NCBI GenBank assembly: GCA_037389465.1
Contig: JAZARR010000033.1
Coordinates: 930,001 to 994,000 of the forward strand
Length of the DNA: 64,000 bases
Source of the DNA: Baylisascaris procyonis
Lineage: Eukaryota; Nematoda; Chromadorea; Rhabditida; Ascarididae
Direction of reading: 5' to 3'
Shown: positions 37,736-50,172 of the stretch, one piece after another
How positions within the stretch are numbered: the first letter of the stretch is position 1
Layout of the letters: the number at the start of each line of letters is the position of its first letter
The notes under the pieces: generated by a model
Seen by the model: the letters and a program-made list of their open reading frames with translations, nothing else
Database searches by the model: none
What the model was told of the DNA's origin: nothing
Program-made: the position numbers and the translations under genes

Positions 37736-40198
37736 ACACTGCTTACTTTTCGCAAACAAGATTCTTTTCATGAATTCCTTTTCAAATGAACCTACCTCAG
37801 TAAAAGGTGGTAAGTGATTTATACTGAAGCGTTGACGTGGATAATGAGCAATGCGCTGCTATTCTAGCACTTAGCAGTATATTGCTGCTGCCTACTTTTG
37901 CTTCATTGAAGAGCATCTTGAGCGATATTCTCATCTGTTTATTTTTTGTAGATTATTTTCAATTGTTCTTATTGTTTAATTGATCCTTAATAGTTTTTAG
38001 ACAGTTTTCGTTCGATGCATTTTTCGAGTTTTTACTTTCCCACATCTGCTAATTCAAAGTCCATTAGATCCTACTCAACTACCTCATTGCAAAATATTGA
38101 ATTTTTCAAGTTGTATGCATGGCATCTCTTTATTTTTTCTGCGATGTATACTGTTTACCTTTTTCAACGCTTCATATTGCTTGTTGCATAAAGTTTTCTT
38201 CTTGAATATACCCCCAACATAACGTTTGGCGGAGAAGGAATGCATTATGTGTAATTTCTGGAGCGGTTCGCAGAAGCAAAGAAATCGCTCTCTTTGCCAG
38301 GAAGACGCGGCGACGTGAAGGTTGTAGTATTTGTCGATTTGACAGGATGTTTTTGCCGAGAAAAATGCTGTGAATAATGAAACGTTGCTTAACAGTGGAG
38401 CTTTTCTACTCGTATGAAATTGCTTCCGACTGAAAAGCATTATGAGGGCAGTTTTGCTCACTGTCGTTGTTTTCAAAGTACAGTTTTTTCTAGCACAGCT
38501 AATAATGTTTGAGAACATTTTATTAGCCGATTAAAATTCGTGGCTCACTTTTATTACAAAACCTTTTCACAAATTCCCAATGCTTATTATTTGTTTACAT
38601 AACAAAATTAAGCAATGAGCGCCTGAGGCTCTTAGCAATAATGGCGCCAAGTTGGCCATGAGTCGTACAGTGCAAAGGTCGGTTTCTGGCATGCAATTTA
38701 GTGCTTCAAGAAAATTCATTGGTTATTTAATCAAACAATTAGTGAAAAACGAAAATGGTTCAAGCTTTCGAAGAAACATCGTTTAGAAATGCAAAATCTC
38801 CGGTGACTTTCTCCTTGCCAAGCCTAGCAGGAGTATCTCATCATTTGCTGGTCACTTGAAGCGACTACAAGCAAATCTGCTCAGATTTCATTTGCTTTGT
38901 GCAAAAAAATAATCGATAGCAGCTTGACCTAGTCTTTGATCAGAAATGAGCGCTATAAGATCCTCGGGTTCTTTTCGGGAGAGAAAAGGGAAACCATTGT
39001 GTGGAACGCGCACATTCTGTCATTTTGATCTACAGGACAATAGGTGTGCCAGTTGTAAACCCCACTTCAGTGATATGGATTCGTCCTTGTTGACCAATAT
39101 AAACGTATAGGGCGCTCATTGGTACGGTTGGAGTATACACATTGTTTCTACTAGAATTATACAGTAATAATATGAAGTAGTGTTATAGTATGGGTTGGCG
39201 TACATTCTTTTATTTAGTGCTTCAAATAAATCTTTGGAATAATGGTGTAAGGCGTTATTATGATTTAGATTCGTACTTTGCCCTTCTGTGGAAGCTGCAG
39301 TTGTGCGTGGTTGTTCCATTATATTCTCATATAAGTTATAAAGGGATTTTAACACTTCTGTGCAGTTAACTAAAGAATTATACAGAAGAGAATATTATTG
39401 TAGCAGTAAGGGTGTAAAGAATAGGGGTCCGTAATTATATCGGTATAAATGTTTCGAAGTACTTTTCCATATTGCACCCACTTCTCAAAAAACCGTGCTT
39501 TTACTGATAAAGATATATGGGGGGCGGTATTGCTTCACCACTAGGCATGGGGTAGCATTATGTCGATAGGGATGGACAGGAAGTTCCACTTTAGCATTAC
39601 GCACGCTTAGGGATGATGTTACTTTGAGGCTATAACTGCGCAGAGTTAAGTTGGCCGAACAAGAACGCAGGGAACGTTGGCCTGGTAATCTGGGAACACA
39701 AAGGACATCAGCTTGTCAATATGGAAGCGGAATAAAACCATTTCCTTGGTAGTATAGGAACGTAAGGAACAATGTTGCTTTGCCAATAAAGTGAGCAATA
39801 AAAAGTGCTGTTTAATCACTGAGAAGAGATGGCAAAACATTTACGCTGAAAAGAGCACATTTTGCTCTACAAATGCAACGAGGTGTTACCTTGTCGATGC
39901 GGGTGCAGTTTATATATGCTTCGTCCGCAGTACACTCAACGTAAATGAGTTTTCCGTTTGTTCTACTGTGAAGTACAACCGTCGGCTTTGATTGCAGCGA
40001 CTTATGCTAATAATATTTAGTGGTCTTGAATTTCCTCACCTTTTTTAGAAATTAATACAATTTTTTCGTCGCTTTAATACTAAATTTCGTGGCATGTTAT
40101 ATTCTAGCTCACGCAGAAACACTTTCATAGCTTTCAAGATTTTGAAGTAACCTTTACCGAAGCTTCCTCAGTAGTTTTGTCGTACTTTTTTAGTACGT
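37736..40198. other. ferritin 3' flank and intergenic region
   Basis: No gene is supported. A minus-strand open frame at 38518-38084 (144 codons, Ser/Lys-rich) has no family I recognise and no splice context; it is the only sizeable ORF. No AATAAA is obvious within 350 bases after the ferritin stop. Confidence 0.5.
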
Positions 40199-40202
40199 CG
40201 TA

Positions 40203-40540
40203 TGTAAGGCCCGTCCTCCTTCGGGCCCCCGGTTTCTCGTCGAACACCCGTCAGAAACAAACAATTTATTAGTCGAAATCGGCCCCACTCGGCCACGCGA
40301 GCATCTCAATCGACCGAACAACGACGATCCTCACGGCTCGCACCCTCAACTCCACACGACGAGGCACGCTTACAACCACGATGACAATAACGGCCACACT
40401 GGGCAATGACAGCCTTTATATACCATCTCAGAGTATCAAAGCGATAGTTAATAGAGCAACACATAGTACACGATATACAATGAGGTAATCCCGCTGCTCT
40501 ACCATCATGATCGATTTACATAACGATCAAAATCGTTACA
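40203..40540 (-). mobile_element. solo LTR of an LTR retrotransposon (338 bp) with 4-bp target duplication
   Basis: The segment begins TGTAAGG and ends GTTACA, so it has TG...CA ends with a 5-bp inverted pair (TGTAA/TTACA). It is flanked on both sides by CGTA (40199-40202 and 40541-40544), a direct target-site duplication. Read on the minus strand it has promoter architecture: a TATA box TATATAAAG (plus 40414-40422) and, about 145 bases later, a polyadenylation signal AATAAA (plus 40265-40270) ahead of a GC-rich hairpin (GGCCCG...CGGGCC). Its GC content is clearly above the flanks. No internal gag/pol is present, so it is a solo LTR left by LTR-LTR recombination. The superfamily cannot be decided without internal sequence. 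Confidence 0.8.
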
Positions 40541-40544
40541 CGTA

Positions 40545-43536
40545 TAGTAACAGTTTTGCTGTACTCAGGTAATAATGACTTTCGCTTTTGACTTTAGCTT
40601 TTACAGCAACTTTAAGAGCAGCTTTGACAGTATTTTGGAACCGTCTTATGGTAGTTCTACATTAGCTCTTAAAGTGTATTCGTAGTAAGCTAAACATCGT
40701 TCTTATAAGAGACTTTATTCTGTTGTGAGAGATTTAACCGTATTGGTAATTTATGCTTCGAAGCTTAGATATTCCTGTTACCGATAATAATAAGCTTTTA
40801 TAGAAGAAAGCATAAACTTTGCAGTATCAGCGGTCTTTCATCACGATGTTCAAACACAAGTTGTTGAAGATTGGCACGCATCTATCCGGTTGCAATTATG
40901 CATATGCTATGCGGCTGCCGGATGTTGCGTAAAAGGCTGGCAACGTTGGCTTTGTTGACGCAATGGACGGACACCAAACTCATACATCAATCGATTAGGC
41001 GCTGTGCGAGTGGCCGAGCTTCTTATAACGCTAACTTAGAATCCAAGTTGCATAGCGCTTTCGAGCTTATACTTTTTTGTTGTATGCTTATTTCACAACT
41101 GACGGTTCAAAGCCGTACCAGTTATTCGGTTTACATATTGTTGGAAAATATTCATATCGCCGAATTTAAAATATCGCTTTTTGCGCATCCAGTTGCACAG
41201 TAACGGCCATATTTTATAACTGATTCTAAATGTAGTGCCACTTGTGGAAGGTCCTTTGCGATATTTTAAATCTTTGGAGGTAAGTAATATTTCGGTTAAT
41301 GATGTAGGTATTATCATTAAGAGAACCTGGAAATGAGTCTGTTGTTTGCTTCATATTTTCTAATTTTCTTCGGCGGCAACTATAGGACACTTGCTAGTGA
41401 GGAAGTTTTTTTGCTTTGAATATCCTGACGAGTGGTCAAATTGTTGAACTCGAATCATAGATAAGTGTTGCCTGTAAGGAAGGCGAATTGTTGATTGCAT
41501 ATAGATCGTTCGTTGAGTATTCTTAACTGATTTGCCACAAAAGCGGTTATGGTGCCGACGAGGACAAGCGCCGAGATATCGTTTTTTTTATTCATCTCAT
41601 TTGCGTATATAGCAAGCGCATGACCACTAAATTTAATCAGCTAGGCACTTAATAGCACTGCCAAGGAGATGGACGATGCGCATCGCGGTTTTATTTGCCG
41701 ACCTCTCATTCCATTTTATATCTTACCTACTGTGCAATTTGATCCCGTTCATGTGAGCACACACTGTAAATAAGAATTCTTTATCCTGTACTGTATATGG
41801 ACTTATTCGTTTTTCCTGTTAATACTAGGATAATATGAAATGAAAATAAAATTACTAACAGCAGTAAAAAAATTTCGGAGCTTGTTGCTGGTATCCGTTG
41901 CATCTGAAGGAGTTACATCGATACAAAGCACTGCATATTGGAAGAGTATTAAGCGATTGAGACTCTACTTCATTCGTTCAATTCTGGCACGGCTCTGTTC
42001 TTTCTATTCATCGAACAACCTCCACTCACTTACTGACTCTCTCGGTTTCTGTCTGTCTTTATAGTTGTTTCAACAGACATTCAGATCCAACACTGCTTTA
42101 TTAGCTTTTGCATTTAAAGATTTAGCTGAATAGGAACATTAAATCTCGGCTTTCATCTGCTATGAAAAATTCAGACCGGCAGTATCCCATCAACAACTTC
42201 GCCGTTTTATTCCAGAGCAAGTTGTGTGAGTGCTTCATCCCCCTGTGTCAACAGCTGCGTTCAATTTGGTGGGTCTATGTTTTGGTTAGCAGTTGTCGTG
42301 CGGTAAAAGGCTTTTGCCATCCGACACTTCCCACTTCTTTCCTTCTCCATACTATTAATTGAAAGGATGTAATTAGTGGATGCCACGTTGGACGGAATGT
42401 TATTAAAAAGCTTGGAGGGGCTCTCTTTTTTTTCGAGTTGTACTCAATTTCAGCTGTTCAAATTTTTTCAGCGAAATTCTCGACAATTAAAACGAGTGGA
42501 TTTTTATTTTCGAAAAAGTATTAGGCATTTTAAATGATTTAATTTTTTCTGTAAATTTTACTATCGATTTAAACGATGTGATTCTCTTTCAGAAACTTCT
42601 ATGCAGATTAATCGATTCTACATTTTTGCTGAAATCTATTAGCAATTTGCACGATCCAATTTAGCCAACTCTTTTTAGTTTCTCTTGATTCTCTAGAAGC
42701 TTTTTGATATATTGTAGCATATAGGTTTTCCAAAAAAATGCAATTCAAAACCAGTATAGCTTTAAAGGACAGCTGACAGACATAGGTTGTCTCGGGGTTG
42801 GAGATAATGGTGTAACGAGTTGCGTGATAATCACATATCTCCTTCGTCTTCCCTCGCTTCCATAATTTATGGAAAAATGAAAACCTTCACATCCGGCAGA
42901 ATTGCTTATGCAACATAAGAGAAGCTAAAAGCTTAGCATGCGAAAGTTCGCAGAAACATTTAAATGGAACTTTGCACGCTTATTCCCTAGAGGCCTTAAA
43001 ACTATGAAAGGAGCGAAATAATATGCTTCACTCATTAGCTGAGTATGCATGTTATTAGTATGATTGGGTGATATAATCGATAACTGTGATGCTCACTGTA
43101 ATGAACTTACTGTGATGGCATCAAAAAGTTTGGAGTTTTTGAGTTGGAATAAACTTGTTAGGTTGTTATTGAGCTGAAACTCAAAGAACTGTCTGTTTTC
43201 GCTCTCTGATGTATCGCTCCCGAATTAAAACCTGTTTAAACGTTGACAAAAATTTGAGTGTTGACAGGCTGTTTTCTTGATCTGAAAGAAATAACTACTG
43301 ACATTTTGTGTGAATCATTTTGATTATAATTTTAAAACCGCGTCAAGGCAATCACGTCATCGATGCATATTTATAAGTTTCTTTTTCTCACTTCAGCCTA
43401 CAAATTTCTATCTCCTACAACAGTATCAGAGAGTGTTTGCACTACACTCTCATTCACTTCTCCAATACCACATCCGAATTAACCAAAGTGTGCAAGTTAC
43501 TGGAAATATAGTAGTATTTTATTGGTACAGCTTCCA
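40545..43536. other. no gene seen
   Basis: One 110-codon frame at 40871-41203 (+) is open, starting MARIYPVAIMHMLCGCRML, without recognised homology or splice context. Otherwise there are only short frames in AT-rich sequence. Confidence 0.5.
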
Positions 43537-43586
43537 TTAGACTTTTATGAGAGCCTATGCCTTAGACTTTTATGAGAGCCTATGCC
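43537..43586. repeat. exact tandem duplication, 25 bp x 2
   Basis: The unit TTAGACTTTTATGAGAGCCT plus ATGCC occurs twice head to tail without a mismatch. It is a recent local duplication. A second exact 25-bp tandem pair lies at 49787-49836. Confidence 0.9.
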
Positions 43587-46500
43587 TCAAACTACTAAGA
43601 TTTGATCCGTTTCGTTAATTCTGTCAACTCTAGGCCAGGATCGTGTTCGATTAACATTTTAGCAGCTTTCTAAAGTACTAGAATTTCTATCAACTTACTT
43701 ATCCCTCGGGCATCCGTCGTTGTTACTTTTCTCGGAAACTGTTAAGCAGCATGCGTCTTGAGCAAATATTCGTGCCTAATTTAATGTGGTGGTTCAGTCA
43801 AACGATTTATGCACCCAAGTCACCATTTCGCTAATAAATTGCGTTAGATGTCGCGCATTCATTTTCAACATTTCTTATTCATCATTCCACATGTAAATTT
43901 TTTTTTCATCCTTCAAACATCTGCATACTTACTGCTCTTACATGCCTTTTTTTGTATATTTCTATTTCACAAAATTTGCAGCTATTCTCTTCATCAAATC
44001 TTTTCGCGTCCTCTACATTCTATTTGTGTTTTCTGAATGAAATTTTCATGAGAGTGATTTCTCACTAGTTTACTATTTATTGCTATACATATAGAAAATC
44101 TATCAAAAAAGAGTTTCCTTTCCTATATAGCACAGTCACAGTTTTTGGTTTACAACGCAAAAATAAGATGATGATCTTTATTCTACTTGAAAATTCGCCT
44201 CCATATTATTACGACACGTACATTTTCGAAAACTATCGTTATATTTCTTAAAGTAAGTAGTGCGTAAATTTTTACTTCCTCATTAGTCTCATGGCAAATG
44301 AGTGGATATCCGCATTTGCATTCTGCATCTTTGCATACCTTGTTGAGGAAGAACAAGTGAATTTCATGTATGAGGTAAGAACTGGTTTTTAATCTAAGCG
44401 AAGACGAGTGCATCATTCCGCTAATGAGCGATGTTGCTTTCGAAGAGACAACAAATTGGCATATATGTGGTGACGCATTGACATGTCGAATGTATGCTCT
44501 GGGAGGCTTTTAGTGCTATGCTTCCTTGAAATGCTTTTAGCCGCCAACTTTCTCCTCATTTGTCGACGTTTTGTTGTTATTACTACTGTGCATGCATTTT
44601 AATAAATCATCTTTCTGCTCTCAACTTTGGTTCACATTTAACTCATTTTCGCTTGTTCATTTCTCTCAACTTTTTCCAGTCGACCCTTCTTATGCGCTTT
44701 TCCAAGCTCATATTTGCAAAGGGAATAATGGAGATATCGTGTCTCTGTGGATCTGCATTCCGCTTCTGTCTCTGCATTCAGCAATTTTGACTTGGAAATG
44801 ATTATGGGTGTAACTACTTAATATAGCTACTGGTATAGGTGTAGAAGGTAGATAAAACTGTGAGAGCTACGAAATTCAGTGCCTATAACCAACACCGTAA
44901 GACAGTTTCTCCAACTTGCAAATTTATCTGTCAAATTTGAAAGAAGCTATAGGCATTTGAAAGTGCCAAAAAATTTCCTTATCTCTAGGGCATTGTGGAT
45001 TGGCCGACTAGCTTTTTCAAATCGGTCTTGCGAAGAAAACGATTCCTTTGGAGCAGATTCCCATAAGCTTTGTCGGGTCAATTAAAATCTGAATGCATTG
45101 TATGTTTAATTATTTGCCGGCGAATTTTGCAGCCAATTTACGCGATAAACGGAATTGCAAAAGCGCATATCATACGAGCTTATATTTCACACTTTTTCAC
45201 TTGTTTTGTTGTGCACTTCTATTACGTCCCGTATTCTCGTTTTTATCACTATTCATTTTCAGCTCAATTCTGAGCAGATGATCAGACGAAAACGATATTT
45301 GGACTTAAGCGCAGGTTGGTTTTTTCGTTTTTCTTCCGCTTGTCTAGTCATTGAAGAGTGCACTTAAATTTTGCAATCACCAATGATCAGCTGAAGAAAA
45401 TTTTCCGGAAAACTAATTTCATGATCACTGCGCATGTCATTTCCCTCATGAAGTGGTATAGCGGGGATTACCATAGAAAGACAGCTTGTTTCTGGTGCAG
45501 AAGTGAAGCCATGTAATTCCAAAGTTCTTTAAGAAACTAGGGGTCTTGGTTTTATGAAGAGGAAGAAGCCATTGACAGTCAAAAATTCTACTTGATTAGC
45601 AGTTGCAGTGTTCAGAGAAGAAAGAACTTATTCGTTTGCTCTTTAGTTTTCTTAAAAAGCGACGATTTTTTTTTTTCAAGTGGGAAACTCAAGGGAAAAA
45701 AGTCTTTGTCTATCAATAGCGAAAATATCTCTCGCCGAGCGATTTGGTCAAAGCGAACTCGTCAGTAACTGGCTTATAAGAAAATATTTGTTTACCTGAT
45801 GACAAATATTTTTTCTTTCATACAAATATTTATTTACTCGTTGTTTTTCTAATTTAATTTCACTTCCTTGATGTGCATCGTCATCCTTCCGATAAGAGTT
45901 CATTGTTTTCGATGTTTTCCTATCAGCACGCGTAATTTCGGCTTTTCTTTGCAATTTAACGCTATAGATAATTTCTCTTTCTGTTTGTGCTGAATTTGCT
46001 GACTTCATCATTTTTATGCGCTTCTGTATATCTCTGCAAAAAATTATGCTTATAATTATTGTACATATTTATTTGTTCGTCTTTCTATAGTTTCAACTGA
46101 CCTGCATCAAAACTTATCCCGGTGAGATCTATAGGATGTAGTCTGAATGAAGGGTGATCTGATTTCCTTAATTTTGTTAAGGTTTGCTGCGTTTTGCATA
46201 AGCCATCAGTGCCCAGAAAAAAATTTCCAACTTAAATTTATTTTACTGTCAGTCAGTGTGCTATAAAAACGAATTTCAAGTTGACGATTTGTTTTGCGTG
46301 TTTTTTTCTTAGCAAAGCGCGTTTTTAGGTGTTTCGTCATTGCCACTAGCATGGTGACGTGTGAGAAAACTTATATCATGTTAGCCTTTTTCCGGCTGCC
46401 TTCACCTTCGCTAAAATTGCTTGATTCTGGTAGTGGCTGGTTGCTACGAGTGACTTATTCATTTCACATAAAACTTTCATGCGTTTTTCAGGAAGTGTGC

Positions 46501-47227
46501 TTTCATGCTTCCTTATCGGCAGATAAAAATTGGGAAAACTGCTGAAGTGAATTTTCTTGACGCAATACTTCGCGTACTTAATGCGCTACTTCGAGATACG
46601 CTTTTAACACTTTGAAAGTTTAGTTCAAAAACGCTGTCAGGACACCTCATGCTTCCCTTTTTCATGCTTCATTTTATTGCTCAAAAAACCGATTCCACTT
46701 GCTCTATATTACACTGTTCCCTACTTATGTGACAAGTGTCATATGCACTAAGGTATGTAAAAGGGTGCTAGGATTTGTTGGGACAAAAAGATCGTACTAG
46801 GTGAAGTTTGTTGTTCTCGTGCTTCTTAACGCTGTGGTATTCGAAAGCTTCGTTTGCACGAAATACTGGGATTGAGAGCATTTAGAAATGAAGAGACAAT
46901 GGGAGGAGATGGATGTACAATTCAAAAACCGACCGGCCCGTTCCAAGGAGCTGAAACGCACCAAATCTTTGTAACTTCAAGTTTAGCTTTGAGAAACATT
47001 TTGTTCAATCCATTCACCATTTTCTCCTTTTTTTTCCAGTGGATCATTCTTCGCTGAATAATCAATTCGCTGAAGCGTTGAGAGGTGATATTCTTGCATT
47101 CCTTTGGTTGAGCATGGGAGATGAGCGTGGATAGTATAGGTGTATGATTTGATCGACAGTGGGAGGACAGAGCGTTGATGCATCATTACACTGCAACATG
47201 AAATAAAGTGTAGCATTTGTGTAAGTA
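43587..47227. other. intergenic region with weak exon candidates
   Basis: No gene is supported with confidence. Besides the mini-exon candidate at 45263-45314, a plus frame at about 46870-46970 reads MKRQWEEMDVQFKNRPARSK before a TAA and looks exon-like. A minus frame at 46011-45748 is lysine/arginine-rich. I could not connect these into a model. Confidence 0.4.
45263..45314 (+). CDS. mini-exon candidate, unrecognised
   Basis: A 52-base segment lies between a strong acceptor (CATTTTCAG before 45263) and a donor (GCGCAG then GTTGGT). It is open in only one frame: LNSEQMIRRKRYLDLSA, phase 0 in and phase 1 out. The next good acceptor (TTTTTCAG before 46492) would continue it in phase for ten codons (SVLSCFLIGR) to a TAA at 46526. 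The RRKR tetrabasic site followed by a short C-terminal peptide is reminiscent of a peptide precursor, but I have no upstream signal-peptide exon. Treat as a lead only. Confidence 0.25.
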
Positions 47228-47731
47228 TTACTTGCTCTTTGCTTTTTGCTGCTGGGAGGTATCAAACACTATTGCGTTGTTTAACTGCACAACGCGCTTT
47301 ATTTTACGTACGGCTGAATTATCGCGTTTTTCTAAAGTGGCATTGTGTCTCGTTAGTAGCTCTAGAATAGCCTCAATTCCCTGTTTTATAAGCTCAAGCT
47401 CGAAAATTCTCAAAAAAGTTGAAAACATTCCTGGAAAAGTGCAAGAACGCTCAACAAAATTCTGTCACACGGAGACGATTTCACTTTTCAGATACGATAT
47501 AGACAGGGAAAGGGGACCTTCACCTCTTATTTGCTGCATGAAATGAAGCTCTTGCTTCCTATCAAGCAGTTTATCACGTCTGCTGAGATAGATCTTTTTC
47601 GTCTCCTGGAAGTCCTCCCTTGAGTGGAAACCGGCCAAAGGTGTGGCTTGATGTATACGCTTCATAATACTACAACACCATGATGAGCAGGCCAGTTGCA
47701 TGTCAGTGGCTAGTGTTGGGTTTCGGATTCC
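47228..47731 (-). CDS. unrecognised two-exon coding region, C-terminal part
   Basis: Two minus-strand exons phase correctly. The upstream one, 47731-47524, has acceptor TACTTCAG and donor AGAG then GTGAAG, and ends in phase 1. The last one, 47430-47228, has acceptor CTTTTCCAG and stop TAA. Together they give about 135 residues: a Cys/Trp-containing start (MQLACSSWCCSIMKR), a charged helix (FHSREDFQETKKIYLSRRDK, then KQELHFMQQIR), then a probable amphipathic/coiled segment (RIFELELIKQGIEAILELL, EKRDNSAVRKIKRVVQLNN). No signal peptide or catalytic motif is visible, and I recognise no family. The true start may lie upstream; an open frame from 47841 abuts it in a peculiar way (see findings). A repeat-derived ORF is an alternative. 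Confidence 0.4.
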
Positions 47732-47841
47732 CTGAAGTAAAAGACCTTGAACGCAATTTGAGTGCCCTTAAAATTAGGAGTTGCAGCAAGCGGGACTCCA
47801 GCGAACAACTTTTTTAGACAGTCATCGCTAATGGTACGCAT

Positions 47842-49786
47842 CAAGTTATTATCTCTTTAGAAAGCATTTCTATCAAAAGCAATTTTGTGCTTGTCCGGCG
47901 ATGTCTTTTTCGCTATATTCGTGGTTTAAAACACTTTTGCACTATAAAGTAAGAGAGCGTTTTGCGCTTTTTTTGCAAAATTATTTCGCAAAGGCCAATT
48001 AGTTCTCTTTCATTCTTGAACGTATGTCCATGCGTGTCTATTTATCTAGCTTGGGAACGACTGATGCCAGGTGTGGGAAATTTAGCTGATAAAAAGTATA
48101 TTATATGAGGTGACATTCTATACCACATTTCACACCACTCTCTGAAACACGAAAGGGGTAGTAGACACTCAAACCTTTTGTGGAAGATGTGTGGGCTGTC
48201 GATTCATTTAAAGCATGAAATTATTATTTTGCTTCTTTCCGGTAACTTGGTGAATCCAGCGTGCTTTTTCACTTGTTTCAATTACGGTATATTTCAAATG
48301 GTGCCTACAGAGTAATGAAGTTCTCCAAATAGTCTAAAAAGAAATGTCTTGCATTTATATTGTAACAAAAATTTGTACGCCATTTTAAGTGGATATTTCG
48401 ATGTGAGTTTCAAAAAATATTTTAAGGCAAAGTATAGACTTTCATTCAGCAGAATTGAAAGTGCTTTCGATTTCATAACGATATGCCACTACCCTCTAAC
48501 TAATTGCAAAATTTGCAAAATGAATCCAGTGATCAATGAGAACCATTCGCAGATCGTTATATTTATGAGAGGAAATTTCATCAGAATCTGCTTTAATTTT
48601 TTTCGTCTTTCCCTTGATTTCCCATATTTTCAAACTAAGTATTTCTTCTTTCAGTGTTCTTGTTTTGTTTTTTCTGCTAGGATATTTCTTTGTTAATAAA
48701 ATTCGCTTTGAAAAATTATTTTCCAATGAGTTTTTATGCCATTCTTCATTGTATGTCTTTTGCGTCTATCAGAGAACTGCTGCATATGTAAATGATTTAC
48801 AGGTTGTCCGAAGTGAATGTAAGCATTGAGAAATTTGATTTTTCCCGGGTGGTGATAAGCTATTCAATGTGCTATGGTGATGCTGTGTTACCTTTAATGA
48901 CAAATGCGTTATGAAGCAAATACTGTTTGATTGTACCATTGAATTTTATCATATAAGATGACTGACTCTTTCCAGCTGAGTGAATGTATTCTTCAGAGGG
49001 TGATCGCTCCCTGAACTGTCTGAATTTTGCATTCGAATGTTATGTTGATTTAGCGATCTAGTTATCACATTGCCCCATATGGTAGGCTGCGATCTAAATG
49101 CAAGAGCGATCAATGTTTTCAGCTGCGAGGTGACACTTTTCGCTACCTTTTTCACTATTTATTGAGATGTTTGTTTCTCAGTGACCCTATTCTCAGCAGT
49201 AATCGAGAATTCATTGCTGAAGAATTGCTAATGGTAATTTTATCATGGAAAATAATTTCCTCGGTTGATTTTCTCTCACAGTATTCTTCTGCCCCATACC
49301 ACTTTATCGCTTACAGCAGATGCTCGGCAATTCAAATATATAGTTTCAGTTTCCGTTTAGTTGTCGCCATTCTTTTTTTTTTTTTTGCGTGCCAAACGAA
49401 ACGTGAAAAGTCGATCCAACATTGCGAAGTTTTTTATTTTATAATTTTAAATATGTCACTCAAATGCATAATCGAATGAAAACGAACAAAACGAGGCGAA
49501 TGTTGTGTTCGAACTGCAACGGAGCAAGTGTAGTTCAATTGTTGACGAGCGTTGGATTCTACCACAGGAAAAATAGCATCTATGGCAACCAGAAAAGTTG
49601 CACCTCTGTCCAAACATCAGACACCTACCTTTTTTGATAAATTTAGAAGAGGGCCAGACATCGTTCAAAGCTTTCAGTTGAGAAGGTTTTGGCCCTGTTT
49701 TTGAAATAATAACGAAATCCTGCTGGAGACTGCCTAGAAAGAAAAAAGACAATTATTGATGAATATAACATCAACTTGCATCGAAA
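47842..49786. other. no gene seen
   Basis: This is AT-rich with overlapping short frames on both strands (for example 48349-48829), all hydrophobic and low-complexity. No homology or splice pattern is convincing. Confidence 0.5.
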
Positions 49787-49836
49787 GTTTCGTAAAAAAA
49801 ACATCAGGGAAGTTTCGTAAAAAAAACATCAGGGAA
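49787..49836. repeat. exact tandem duplication, 25 bp x 2
   Basis: The unit GTTTCGTAAAAAAAACATCA plus GGGAA is repeated exactly head to tail, immediately upstream of the mariner relic. It includes an A8 run, so replication slippage is a simple explanation. Confidence 0.9.
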
Positions 49837-49849
49837 AGGGAATAGCAGG

Positions 49850-50172
49850 TTGACCCAGGGGAATCTGGCTTTTGCACGACAGCGCCCCCGTCTACAGCTC
49901 TCAAATTTCGATTATTGCATCCCGAAATTGCAGCTTCATTTAGCTTCATCACTCATCATACAGTCCAAGCGTGCCGCCCAGCAATTTTTTTTTTTTTTTT
50001 AAATTTGAAGCAACATCTTCTAGGAAACCGATACGAATGCGATGAGGAAATCAAATCTGCTGTGGAGACCTACTTTAATTCACGTGATACATTATTCTTT
50101 TTCAGTGGTTTGAAAGCATTGAAGGCCAGATGTCAGAAGTGCCTCGATGATCCAAGAATTATTTTCCTCTGA
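49850..50172 (+). mobile_element. mariner transposase C-terminal relic (broken)
   Basis: From 49875 the frame reads HDSAPVYSSQ, which corresponds to the mariner catalytic HDNARPH motif. It then hits a stop and resumes with YSPSVPPSN, matching YSPDLAPSD; the last catalytic Asp is replaced by Asn. After a poly(T) frameshift it continues LKQHLLGNRYECDEEIKSAV, ETYFNSRD and a final GLKALKARCQKCLDD, the standard mariner C-terminus (LKxHLxGKrFxSDEEV, then GIxxLxxRWxKCI). Stop, frameshift and lost catalytic residue show it is inactive. The N-terminal half was not found upstream. It is distinct in type from the relic at 29590-29890. Confidence 0.8.

Noticed and set aside
38084..38518. 144-codon minus ORF as a mitochondrial protein
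   Set aside because: The Arg/Ser-rich start looks superficially like a targeting peptide, but the rest has no domain, and neither promoter nor splice evidence supports it.
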